The notes under the pieces were generated by a model. That model was not told where the DNA came from. It did not search any database and saw only the letters and a program-made list of their open reading frames with translations. DNA of 64,000 bases from Pseudarthrobacter psychrotolerans (GTDB lineage Bacteria > Actinomycetota > Actinomycetes > Actinomycetales > Micrococcaceae), in the NCBI RefSeq assembly GCF_009911795.1, contig NZ_CP047898.1, positions 4,402,001-4,466,000 on the forward strand, given 5' to 3'. This document shows positions 8,805 to 16,251 of the stretch, one piece after another (positions within the stretch are counted from its first letter, which is position 1; every line of letters starts with the position of its first letter). Position numbers and translations under genes: made by a program.

Positions 8805-10026
8805 GCCAACCCACACTCCGGTGCACGGCGGCGCCGCGTCAGGAGGGGCCGTGCAGGGTCGCGCAGCGCAGGGTGGCGCGGAGTCAGGAGGCGCAGCTTC
8901 AGGAGGCGCGGCGTTTGGCGGCGCAGCGTTGGGCGGAGCCCTGCAGCGTGGTGGCGGCCCCGCAGTGCGCCACCTGGTCCTCGACGAGCTGTCCAAAGGC
9001 ACCGTGGAACGCCTCGATGCGGCCAGCGCGGCCTTTATGAACGCCAGCGGGCTGGCCAAAGCCTCCCCGATGGGCATGGGTTTGTACCGGATCGAGCCGG
9101 CGGGCAAGGTGGGGTCCGTCCGCACGTCCACCCTGCAGCTGGATGTGCGCCCCAAGGACCGGCTGGGGCTGAGCCGTCTCCTCTTCCTCCTCGGGTACAC
9201 CGGAAATCAGGGCTTCCGGCCGGACTCCGTGGCGGCCGCCGAGGACCGCGAACTCTGGAGCGCCCTGGCCGAATCCCTGGCCCAACTGGCAGAGCGTGCC
9301 TTGGGACGAGGGGTGCTGCAGGGGTACCTGACCGTTGATGAGTCCCTCCGCACGGTCAAGGGCCGTATCCGGATTTCCGACCAGATCTCCCGGCGCCCCG
9401 GCATGCTGGTGCCGCTGGAGGTGTCCTACGACGAGTTCACCGAGGACATCGCTGAGAACCGGATCCTGCGCGCCGCGCTGGAGCGGATGGGCCAGGTGCC
9501 GCGGGTCCGCCCCGAAGTGCTGAGCCGTCTGCGGCAGCTGAAGGGAAAGTTCGACGCCGTCACCCGCCTTCCCGCCGGTGCGCCCCTGCCGCCGTGGACG
9601 CCGAGCCGGATGAACGTCCGCTACCAGTCAGTGCTGCGCCTTGCGGAGCTGATCCTGAAGAATGCCTCCGCGGAGGCGGGGGAGGGTAAGCAGCAGACGG
9701 CGTCGTTTGTGGTGGACATGGGCCAGGTGTTTGAGGATTTTGTGGGCACTGCGCTCCGCGAGGCCATGGCGGCGTATCCGGGGGAGATGCGGCTGCAGTA
9801 CAACGCGCTCCTCAGCGAAGCCGTCCATGATGCCGACCGGCTCTCCGTGCGCCCGGATGCCGTGCACCTCCTGGGCGGCCGGCCGGTGGTGGTCTACAAC
9901 GCCAAGTACAAGGCCGCCGCTGACCTGGGCGCGTCCCTGACCGCCGACCACTACCAGATGCTCGCCCACTGCACCGCCCTGGGTGTGCCCACCGCCTGGC
10001 TGGTCTATGCAGGGCGGGCGAGATGA
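8791..10026 (+). CDS. McrC-like nuclease subunit with altered catalytic motif and Gly/Ala-rich N-terminus
   Basis: This is the nuclease partner of the upstream McrB-like protein (McrBC component family, PD-(D/E)xK fold). The frame starts at a TTG inside the end of mcrB; a GTG at 8965 is an alternative that would remove the 58-residue N-terminal stretch. That stretch consists of repeated GGA units (8821-8960) and looks disordered. The nuclease motif reads RPD at 354-356 and then NAKYK at 370-374. In E. coli McrC the catalytic residues are Asp, Asp and Lys (D244, D257, K259), so Asn370 replaces the second acid. The protein may be catalytically weak or dead, or use another acid. A 50-codon ORF overlaps the stop. 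Confidence 0.85.
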   Translation: MLPAKPTHTPVHGGAASGGAVQGRAAQGGAESGGAASGGAAFGGAALGGALQRGGGPAVRHLVLDELSKGTVERLDAASAAFMNASGLAKASPMGMGLYRIEPAGKVGSVRTSTLQLDVRPKDRLGLSRLLFLLGYTGNQGFRPDSVAAAEDRELWSALAESLAQLAERALGRGVLQGYLTVDESLRTVKGRIRISDQISRRPGMLVPLEVSYDEFTEDIAENRILRAALERMGQVPRVRPEVLSRLRQLKGKFDAVTRLPAGAPLPPWTPSRMNVRYQSVLRLAELILKNASAEAGEGKQQTASFVVDMGQVFEDFVGTALREAMAAYPGEMRLQYNALLSEAVHDADRLSVRPDAVHLLGGRPVVVYNAKYKAAADLGASLTADHYQMLAHCTALGVPTAWLVYAGRAR

Positions 10027-10175
10027 AACTGCGCCGGATCCTGAACACTGACATCGACATCGTGGAGTTTCCGCTGGATCTGTCGATGCCGCCGTCGGAC
10101 ATCCTGGCAGCGGTGGCGGACCTGGCACGGCAGTCCTGGGGTGAAGTGGTCCGGGCTGCCCGCCCGGCCCACTGA
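10023..10175 (+). CDS. Small ORF translationally coupled to the McrC-like gene
   Basis: The ATG overlaps the stop of the McrC-like gene (ATGA), and the frame runs for 50 codons. The product starts MKLRRILNTDIDIVEFPLD and has an amphipathic, helix-like middle (SDILAAVADLARQSWGEVV). No family is recognised. The overlap and the same strand argue that it is the third gene of the Mcr cluster. Its size means it could also be a chance frame. Confidence 0.5.
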   Translation: MKLRRILNTDIDIVEFPLDLSMPPSDILAAVADLARQSWGEVVRAARPAH

Positions 10176-10219
10176 CCGTGGCTGTTTGCCGGTGATCGAG
10201 CCTGTCAGATCCAGTGTGG

Positions 10220-11875
10220 CTAGACCGGCACCCGGAACGTGAACGTGGTGCCCTGACCCAGCTTGCTCTCCACCTGGATGGTTCCGCCGTGAGCCTCCAC
10301 GATGGCCTTGCTGATGGGCAGGCCCAGACCCACCCCGGGAATGGCTGTGCGGCGGACGTTGCTGGTCCGGAAGAACTTGGCGAACACCTGCGCCTGGTCA
10401 TCGGCGCTCATGCCCATGCCCGTATCGCTGACCTTGCAGGCGAGGTGGCCGTCGTCGTGCTCCAAGGACACCAGCACATTGCCGCCGTCGGGCGAGTACT
10501 TGATGGCGTTGGAGACCAGATTGTCCAGCACCTGGGAGATGCGGGGGCCGTCTACATGGGCCTCCAGCTTTGCTGGTGTTTCGGCTTTCAGGGCAACGCG
10601 TGAGGCGTCCGCCTTGGGCAATGCTGCGGACACGCTGGCGCGCACCAGTTCAGCGACGTCGACGGCGTGCGGCGTCACGATCAGTTGCCCGTTCCTGGTG
10701 GAGAGGAGATCTGACACCAGGGTGAGAAGGCGTTCTGAATTGCGCTTGATGATGTTCAGCGGTTCCAGTTGGTCGTTGCCGGGATCGTCCTCCAGGAGAA
10801 GTTCCACATAGCCCAGAATGGAGGTCAGGGGTGTCCTGAATTCGTGGGACACGCTGGAGACGAAATCATCCTTGGCGGCCAGGGCGTCCACCAGGTCTGT
10901 CACATTGCTGAATACGATCACGGAGCCGGCGAACGTCCCGTCCGGGTCCCTCATGGCCCGGGCGCTGGTGGTGAAGGCCCGCTGCTCTTTGCCTGCGCCC
11001 AGCCAGACCAGGTAGTCCGTGAAGGTCTCGCCAAGCACGGCCCTGCGCACCGGGCGGTCTGCCACCGGGACAGGGGTGGTACGGTCTGCGCCGAAGACCA
11101 GCAGCTGGGACTCGTTGGGATCGTCGATGTCCTTTGGCCGGGCCAGTTCGTGGTTGGCGCGCTGTTTGCGGTTCATCAGGATGTCGTGGCCCTCTGCGTC
11201 GACGGCAAGGACGCCCAGGTGCACGGTTTCAAGAACGGAGTTGAGCAAGGCCTCCTGCCGCTTTGTGCTGCGCAGACTGGCCTGGAGCTGCTTGTCCTTC
11301 TCTTCCAGGACCCGCTGCTGACGCGTCATGCTCAGGGTCAGCACACTGACTGATACGCCGATTCCCAGCATCATGACGGGGAGGAGGAGGGGCTTGGCCA
11401 GGCCGGGGCCGGACACGTCGCCCCGAATTAGGAGCGGAACCCAGATGATGGCCAATGGCCCGAAGAAGGATATCCAAAGCGCGGCCCGGGGGTAATAGCC
11501 CGAGGCACACAGCCAGATGACGGGGAAGACCGCCAACAGGCTGATCCCGGCCAGGCTTTCCTGCCCGCCCTCCCTGCCCATGGCGATGGAGACAAAGTCT
11601 AAGAGCGGGATGAACAGGAAGCTGGTGTAGGGCAGGCGGTCCCACGGCACCAGGTAGCACAGGGCCATGATGGCCAGCTGGGAAACCAGGAAGGCCACAA
11701 AAAGCGGGTTGTCCATGGTCGCCGGAAAGAACGCCCACGTGAGGAATGCCGTCAGGAGGGTAGTGACGAAGAGCGGTGTCTGGCTGAGGGCAACCCTGTC
11801 CGTCAGGCGGTATTCATGGAAGGGCCGCCGGAAAAACCTGAGGCGACCCGCGGCCCACGGTATGGGTTCACTCAT
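10220..11875 (-). CDS. Membrane sensor histidine kinase with PAS-like domain
   Basis: This 551-residue kinase has about five or six N-terminal helices (roughly 33-185), a short coiled linker, a PAS-like sensor region (about 208-330), a HisKA domain with phospho-acceptor His344 (SVSHEFRTPL) and a C-terminal HATPase with N- and G-box elements (NLVSNAIKYSPDGG, DTGMGM, GVGLGLPISK). It should autophosphorylate in response to a membrane-associated or cytoplasmic signal. The response regulator gene is divergent, with about 100 bases between them. The signal is unknown. Confidence 0.92.
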   Translation of the reverse strand: MSEPIPWAAGRLRFFRRPFHEYRLTDRVALSQTPLFVTTLLTAFLTWAFFPATMDNPLFVAFLVSQLAIMALCYLVPWDRLPYTSFLFIPLLDFVSIAMGREGGQESLAGISLLAVFPVIWLCASGYYPRAALWISFFGPLAIIWVPLLIRGDVSGPGLAKPLLLPVMMLGIGVSVSVLTLSMTRQQRVLEEKDKQLQASLRSTKRQEALLNSVLETVHLGVLAVDAEGHDILMNRKQRANHELARPKDIDDPNESQLLVFGADRTTPVPVADRPVRRAVLGETFTDYLVWLGAGKEQRAFTTSARAMRDPDGTFAGSVIVFSNVTDLVDALAAKDDFVSSVSHEFRTPLTSILGYVELLLEDDPGNDQLEPLNIIKRNSERLLTLVSDLLSTRNGQLIVTPHAVDVAELVRASVSAALPKADASRVALKAETPAKLEAHVDGPRISQVLDNLVSNAIKYSPDGGNVLVSLEHDDGHLACKVSDTGMGMSADDQAQVFAKFFRTSNVRRTAIPGVGLGLPISKAIVEAHGGTIQVESKLGQGTTFTFRVPV

Positions 11876-11975
11876 GAACGTCGGCCTGAGATGGGAGGAT
11901 AGGGGAATGCATACCAGCAGGATATCGGCAGCGGGCTATACTTCTGACGTTGTCAAGCTGGCTGAGAGGGCTGGT

Positions 11976-12746
11976 ATGAGTGAAGCGCGAGTGGGCCTGG
12001 TCATCGAGGATGATCAGGATATCCGGGAGTTGGTCCGCACGGTCCTGACCCAGGCAGGTTTTGACGTCACCGTTGCCAATAGCGGGGCCGAGGGCGTTAA
12101 GGCGGCCAGAACCTTGAATCCTGACGTCATAACGCTCGATCTGGGGTTGCCGGACATCGACGGTTTTGAGGTCTCCCGCCAGATCCGCGAGTTCTCGGAC
12201 GCCTACATCGTGATGCTCACGGCGCGGGCTGAAGAACTTGATACTTTGATCGGTCTCGAGTCCGGGGCTGACGACTACCTCACCAAGCCTTTCCGCCCCC
12301 GGGAACTCCGCGCGCGGATCGCGGCGATGATGCGCCGCCCCCGGTCGCTTCCGGACGCGGGGGAGACCGCTCCCGTTCCTGATCGCCCGGCCGAAGCCGT
12401 TAGTGCCAGCGGAAACGGTCAGTACAGCCACAATGGGCTGGATCTGAGTTACGCCTCACGTTCGGTCAGTGTCGACGGGCAGGAGCTCAACCTGACCCGC
12501 ACCGAGTTCGAACTGCTGTATGCCCTGCTCGAGGCGGGACGGACTGTCCGGACCAAATCGGATTTGGTGCGTCGGCTCCGGGACGAGGATTACGACGTCG
12601 GAAGTTACATCAGCGAAGCGGATGAGCGTTCGGTGGAGGTGCATATGGGCAACCTCCGGAAGAAACTCGGGGATTCACCGCAGCAACCCCGCTGGCTGCA
12701 GACTGTCCGCGGTGTGGGTTACCGGTTGGCACCCGTCGGACGCTGA
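11976..12746 (+). CDS. OmpR/PhoB-family response regulator
   Basis: This DNA-binding response regulator has 256 residues. The receiver domain has the acidic pocket EDD (11-13), phospho-acceptor Asp55 (ITLDLGLPD) and the Lys of LTKPF. A Pro/Ala-rich linker leads to a winged-helix domain ending GVGYRLAPV. The start at 11976 is preferred because it begins exactly at the receiver domain and has GAGAGG upstream; the longer open frame runs into the divergent kinase gene. It is presumably phosphorylated by the adjacent kinase. Its 3' end overlaps the convergent Hpt-like gene by 28 bases. Confidence 0.92.
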   Translation: MSEARVGLVIEDDQDIRELVRTVLTQAGFDVTVANSGAEGVKAARTLNPDVITLDLGLPDIDGFEVSRQIREFSDAYIVMLTARAEELDTLIGLESGADDYLTKPFRPRELRARIAAMMRRPRSLPDAGETAPVPDRPAEAVSASGNGQYSHNGLDLSYASRSVSVDGQELNLTRTEFELLYALLEAGRTVRTKSDLVRRLRDEDYDVGSYISEADERSVEVHMGNLRKKLGDSPQQPRWLQTVRGVGYRLAPVGR

Positions 12747-13129
12747 GCCTGGAGCCTGTGCAGGGTTTGACGGCTGCACTGGTTGATCGGCCTGAGGTAA
12801 CTGACGGCCAGCTGCGGCAGTGCCATGGACGGTTCCGCACGCGGGGATTCTTCCCGGATGGAGCGTTCAAGGTCCATGGCCAGCCCCGCCAGCCGTTCTG
12901 CGCCCACCATCTGGCTCGAAGTTTTGAGGCTCAGGATCGCATCCACGGCACCGTTCAGGTCTCCGGTGGTCAGAGCGAGCCGCAGCCTGCCGATCCGCAA
13001 CGGCAGGCAGTCGATGAAATTTCCCACGAAGACGTTGCAGTAGCCTTCATCGTCGTCGAGTTCTACGCGCAGCCGGTCAAGGACGGAGGGATCTACCAGG
13101 GGGCGCCCCGCGTCGTCGGATGGAGCCAT
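12719..13129 (-). CDS. Hpt-like four-helix protein lacking the phospho-histidine
   Basis: This 136-residue protein matches the Hpt (histidine phosphotransfer) pattern, including LKTSSQMVGAERLAGLAMDLE-like sequence after the acceptor site. The acceptor position, normally the His of an AHSLK-type motif, reads ILSLK: the codon is CTG (Leu). It therefore should not carry phosphate and may act as a regulator or be degenerate. The start at 13129 is chosen for a GGAAGGGACGGAA site; an upstream ATG at 13285 would add 52 unconserved residues. The gene converges on the response regulator and overlaps its last 28 bases, so the two transcripts are antisense there. Confidence 0.65.
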   Translation of the reverse strand: MAPSDDAGRPLVDPSVLDRLRVELDDDEGYCNVFVGNFIDCLPLRIGRLRLALTTGDLNGAVDAILSLKTSSQMVGAERLAGLAMDLERSIREESPRAEPSMALPQLAVSYLRPINQCSRQTLHRLQAQRPTGANR

Positions 13130-13383
13130 TTCCGTCCCTTCCGCTCGCTGCTGCCGCCCCGGTAGGGGGCGGGTACTTGGGTTTTTGTTCACTTTCAGAG
13201 TAATTCTGTTCGCTGGAGATGCAGCCGTTCGGGACAAGGATTGCGGGATTCCTGAGGAGACTGCGGGTTTTTCATAGGAGTTCATCTTTGCGGGCGCCGA
13301 TCAATTCACGAGGTGGCAAACGCTCAAGATTGACTCAAGTCTGCCGGGCGTTTCTTGCCTGCCGCGTGTTGCCTGCTGCCCGG

Positions 13384-13824
13384 TTACCGGGCGCCTGTCT
13401 GTGGGGCGTCGAGGAACTTCACCAGGTGGGCTTCGAGGGCGGAGCCGTCCTTCAATTCGCACTCCCACACGGTGAGCACCTCCCAGCCGGCGGCTTTCAG
13501 CTGCTGGCACTGGTCGGCGTCGCGGCTTTTGGTGCGGGTGCGCTTGGCCTCCCAAAAGGTGGCGTTCGTTTTGGGGGCGTGCTGGCCTACCCGGCAGTCG
13601 TGGAAGTGCCAGAAGCAGCCGTTGATGAAGATTACCTTTCGCCGGCCTGCGAAGACCAGGTCCGGGCGGCCTGGCAGGCGGCTGTTGCCCGCCCTGCCGT
13701 GCAGGCGGTAGCGGTAGCCCTTGGAATGGAGGAGGCGGCGCACGAGCAGTTCCGGCTTGGTGTTCTTGCCCCTGATGCGGGACATGTTCCAGCTGCGCTG
13801 CTCGGGAGTGAGCCTGTCCGCCAT
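13384..13824 (-). CDS. vsr: Very short patch repair endonuclease Vsr
   Basis: Vsr nicks DNA 5' of the T in T:G mismatches that arise when 5-methylcytosine deaminates. The 146-residue protein shows the family pattern in order: the N-terminal MSRIRGKNTKPE region, the catalytic Asp55 in GRPDLVF, and the zinc/active-site cluster GCFWHFHDC (Cys70, His73, His75, Cys77), with a later Cys at 122. Vsr normally accompanies a Dcm-type cytosine methyltransferase, but none is present in this window. A McrBC-like cluster lies 3.4 kb away on the other strand. Its stop codon lies within a short GC-rich inverted repeat. Confidence 0.93.
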   Translation of the reverse strand: MADRLTPEQRSWNMSRIRGKNTKPELLVRRLLHSKGYRYRLHGRAGNSRLPGRPDLVFAGRRKVIFINGCFWHFHDCRVGQHAPKTNATFWEAKRTRTKSRDADQCQQLKAAGWEVLTVWECELKDGSALEAHLVKFLDAPQTGAR

Positions 13825-13843
13825 GATTCCGGTCCGGACGCTC

Positions 13844-14278
13844 CTAGATTTCGCGCTCCGGCTGCTCGCCCAGTTCGAAATGGCGGCCGCTGACCGACGT
13901 TGGCACGATCTCCACGTAGAAATCCTTCAGCGTCGGCACCCAGGAATTCAGGCCCAGCTCTTCGACGGCGGCGAGTTCCGTTGAGTTGGTCAGGACGCGC
14001 GCCGTTCCACGGAGCACTACGGACCAGGCTTCATCCGAGAGGATGCCGTCCGTTTCAAGCAGCACCCTGGAGTTGATGGTGAGCTGGGCCAGCTTGTTGC
14101 CCGGCGCGGTGCGGAGGTAGATCTTCCGGTCTGAGGCGAGGTAGTTGACGGGAAAAATGTCCGGTTCGCCGGCAACGGAGACCACCAGCCGGCCGTGCCG
14201 GGTAGCTTCCAGGAGTTTCCAGGACTGCTCGTCGTCGAGGTCCAGAACGGGGTTGCCATCTGCGTGGGTAAACATCAT
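13844..14278 (-). CDS. Pyridoxamine 5'-phosphate oxidase-family flavin-binding protein
   Basis: This 144-residue split-barrel protein has the features of PNPOx-like FMN or F420-binding proteins (HGRLVVSVAGEPDIFPVNY, then KIYLRTAPGNKLAQL). Its length suits the single-domain family whose members often reduce or bind small molecules. The substrate is unknown. It lies 19 bases upstream of vsr on the same strand, so both could be cotranscribed. Two consecutive ATG codons are possible starts. A perfect inverted repeat sits immediately upstream and overlaps the likely leader. Confidence 0.85.
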   Translation of the reverse strand: MMFTHADGNPVLDLDDEQSWKLLEATRHGRLVVSVAGEPDIFPVNYLASDRKIYLRTAPGNKLAQLTINSRVLLETDGILSDEAWSVVLRGTARVLTNSTELAAVEELGLNSWVPTLKDFYVEIVPTSVSGRHFELGEQPEREI

Positions 14279-14285
14279 GCAGCCT

Positions 14286-14310
14286 ATTCTTCTACGTTCG
14301 GTAGAAGAAT
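14286..14310. promoter_or_regulatory. Perfect 10-bp inverted repeat upstream of the PNPOx gene
   Basis: ATTCTTCTAC (14286-14295) pairs exactly with GTAGAAGAAT (14301-14310) around a GTTCG spacer. On the minus strand it ends 7 bases before the ATG and includes the AG-rich stretch where a ribosome site would be. It could be a repressor operator or an RNA hairpin masking translation. It is much richer in AT than its surroundings, so a chance palindrome is unlikely. Confidence 0.55.
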
Positions 14311-14511
14311 TCTAGGGGTTGGGCCTGGGAATTCCGTGAGTCCGGGGCTGGAAGGGTGATTGTCCTTGTGACTTTTTATTGGCCCCTGGCGGTGGTAGAA
14401 CCGATGGCGGGTGGCTGTGGATAACTTTCATCGCTCAAATGTGTCCTGGGCTACCCTTAAGGTCATTGTTCGGAGCGAAGCGTCTTGAAACTATCGGGGG
14501 ATTAGCTACCC

Positions 14512-15171
14512 ATGACATCGCAAATTACTTCCACGGCCAGGCGTTCGCGCATGCACCTTGTTGCTGCTGTTGCCGCCTCTGCTTTGCTCTTGACCGGCTG
14601 CAACTCGGGTGGCGACCCCAATAGTGGTGGCACATCGTCTGCTTCGCCGTCCGCGAGTTCGACGCCCAGCCCCAGCGCCACCCCGACGGCGACGGCCGTC
14701 TATAAGCCGGCTGGCGCGACGGGCCGTGCCCAGAATGTCCCAGTGCCCGTGCTGCCTGAAGCGGCGAAGGCGGAGACGAAGGAGGGGCTCGAGGCGTTCG
14801 TTTCTTATTGGTACTCGACCTTGAGTTACGCCTACGAGACTGGAGATACCAAGCCGCTAGAGTCGGCTTCAGGGCCGGCCTGCGGTGCCTGTGCAAAAGT
14901 AAAGACAGAGGTCACGGAGTGGCACGCGGATGGGCGCTGGATGGCCGGCGGCAAGATGCACGTGGAAGGGGTTCACTCGGACTTTGTCGAGACCAGCCCA
15001 GCGGAATATCAAGCGGTGGTCCAGGTGTACCAAGATACGACTGACTATTACCTTGCGGATGCCACGCTCAAGGGAAGTGTGCCGAGAAAGCCAGCCATTG
15101 GTGACATCGTTATCGCCCTTTTCGACGGAAGTGGATGGAAAGCCCACACTGTCGAACATCTGGTGAAATAG
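14512..15171 (+). CDS. DUF6318-type lipoprotein
   Basis: This 219-residue protein starts with a signal peptide and the lipobox LLTGC, then a Ser/Pro/Thr-rich linker of about 40 residues. A globular domain follows with the pattern LEAFVSYWYSTLSYAYETGD and a CGAC pair. This layout matches the DUF6318 lipoproteins of Arthrobacter relatives. It should be anchored on the outer face of the membrane. The next gene overlaps its stop by 1 base, so the two are probably cotranscribed. The function is unknown. Confidence 0.75.
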   Translation: MTSQITSTARRSRMHLVAAVAASALLLTGCNSGGDPNSGGTSSASPSASSTPSPSATPTATAVYKPAGATGRAQNVPVPVLPEAAKAETKEGLEAFVSYWYSTLSYAYETGDTKPLESASGPACGACAKVKTEVTEWHADGRWMAGGKMHVEGVHSDFVETSPAEYQAVVQVYQDTTDYYLADATLKGSVPRKPAIGDIVIALFDGSGWKAHTVEHLVK

Positions 15172-16097
15172 TGGCTGGCCATGCTTCAACAGCGCAGAGG
15201 CTGCTTGCGGTGGTGGCCTGCACGCTTTTCATACTGTTGCCTGGGCCGTCAGCCACATCGGACTCGTCCGACTCACCCGAAATTGGGACTGCATGGGATG
15301 GCAATGGCGCTTCCGCCGTTGGGTGGTTTCAAGATCCTCAAACGAATTCATGGACTTCGATACCGGTGGGCTTACCCGAAGACCCGTTCAAGTACCGGTC
15401 AAAACACGTATGCAGAACGGACACAAACCTCGACGGGTCCAACTGTGCGGGGCCGGATGTTGAATGCACCGCTGGGGATAACGGCCGAGTGGTCAACTGG
15501 TATAGATCCCTCAAGGTCCTCAACGTCTATACTTTTTTCGCCGGACCAACCTGCATCTACGACGAAAAACCCGTCGACGTCCTGGAACAAATAGCCGCCC
15601 AGATCCAGCAGCAGTTCGAGAGCCTCCCGATCAACGCAGGAGCCGTCGTCGCTCAGCCCAGTCCCAATACACTCCGCGGCGCTGAGACAAACTTCTATGC
15701 CGACGCGTCCGAGCAACAGTTTGACGTGACGATGCTCGGGCAAAAGGTCCATGTTGTTGCCACGCCCGTCCAATACACCTGGAACTACGGCGACGGAACC
15801 GTTTTCGGCCCACAGCCTTCCATGGGTGGGCCGCTGCCACAGGACCGCTGGGGTGAAGAGACCCGAACAAGCCACGTCTACGCCGATACGGGCGACTTCC
15901 AGGTCGTCCTCACTACGTCCTTCCGGGGCACGTATTCCGTGAACAATGGACCGCCTCTGCCAATACCCAGCCAGGGCCAGTTCAGCGCACCACCGCAGAC
16001 CATTAGCGTCTGGCGGTCCATCACCCGGAACTACGCCGACGACTGCAACCAGAACCCGCAGGGGCAAGGATGCCCCGGCGTCCCATCGCGCCGATAG
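15171..16097 (+). CDS. Secreted PKD-domain-like protein
   Basis: The GTG start at 15171 shares its first base with the lipoprotein stop. The 308-residue product begins with a signal peptide ending near PGPSA. A cysteine-containing region follows (CRTDTNLDGSNCAGPDVEC). A PKD-like beta-sandwich segment (YTWNYGDGT, later HVYADTGDFQVVLTT) lies in the second half. PKD domains usually mediate protein or surface contacts outside the cell. An earlier ATG at 15135 would spoil the signal peptide. It probably works with the co-encoded lipoprotein. Confidence 0.75.
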   Translation: MAGHASTAQRLLAVVACTLFILLPGPSATSDSSDSPEIGTAWDGNGASAVGWFQDPQTNSWTSIPVGLPEDPFKYRSKHVCRTDTNLDGSNCAGPDVECTAGDNGRVVNWYRSLKVLNVYTFFAGPTCIYDEKPVDVLEQIAAQIQQQFESLPINAGAVVAQPSPNTLRGAETNFYADASEQQFDVTMLGQKVHVVATPVQYTWNYGDGTVFGPQPSMGGPLPQDRWGEETRTSHVYADTGDFQVVLTTSFRGTYSVNNGPPLPIPSQGQFSAPPQTISVWRSITRNYADDCNQNPQGQGCPGVPSRR

Positions 16098-16251
16098 GAA
16101 GCGTCGGATGACGCGGATGAGACGGCCGGCAACAGCGTCCGCAAACGCGCCAAGCCACCCCCGCAGAGAGTGATCCGCGCCTCCATCGGAATACTTGCAC
16201 GCGCCGCGCAGTTGGGCACAGCAGTACCAATTCACTCGAAAGGAACTGCGC

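Noticed and set aside
6603..9200. 865-codon minus-strand frame antisense to the McrBC-like genes
   Set aside because: Its composition mirrors the opposite strand, with no recognisable domain or ribosome site.
14379..14624. Plus-strand frame (81 codons) preceding the DUF6318 lipoprotein
   Set aside because: It overlaps the signal peptide of the lipoprotein in another frame and has a Cys-run artefact (CCCCCRLC), not a real gene.
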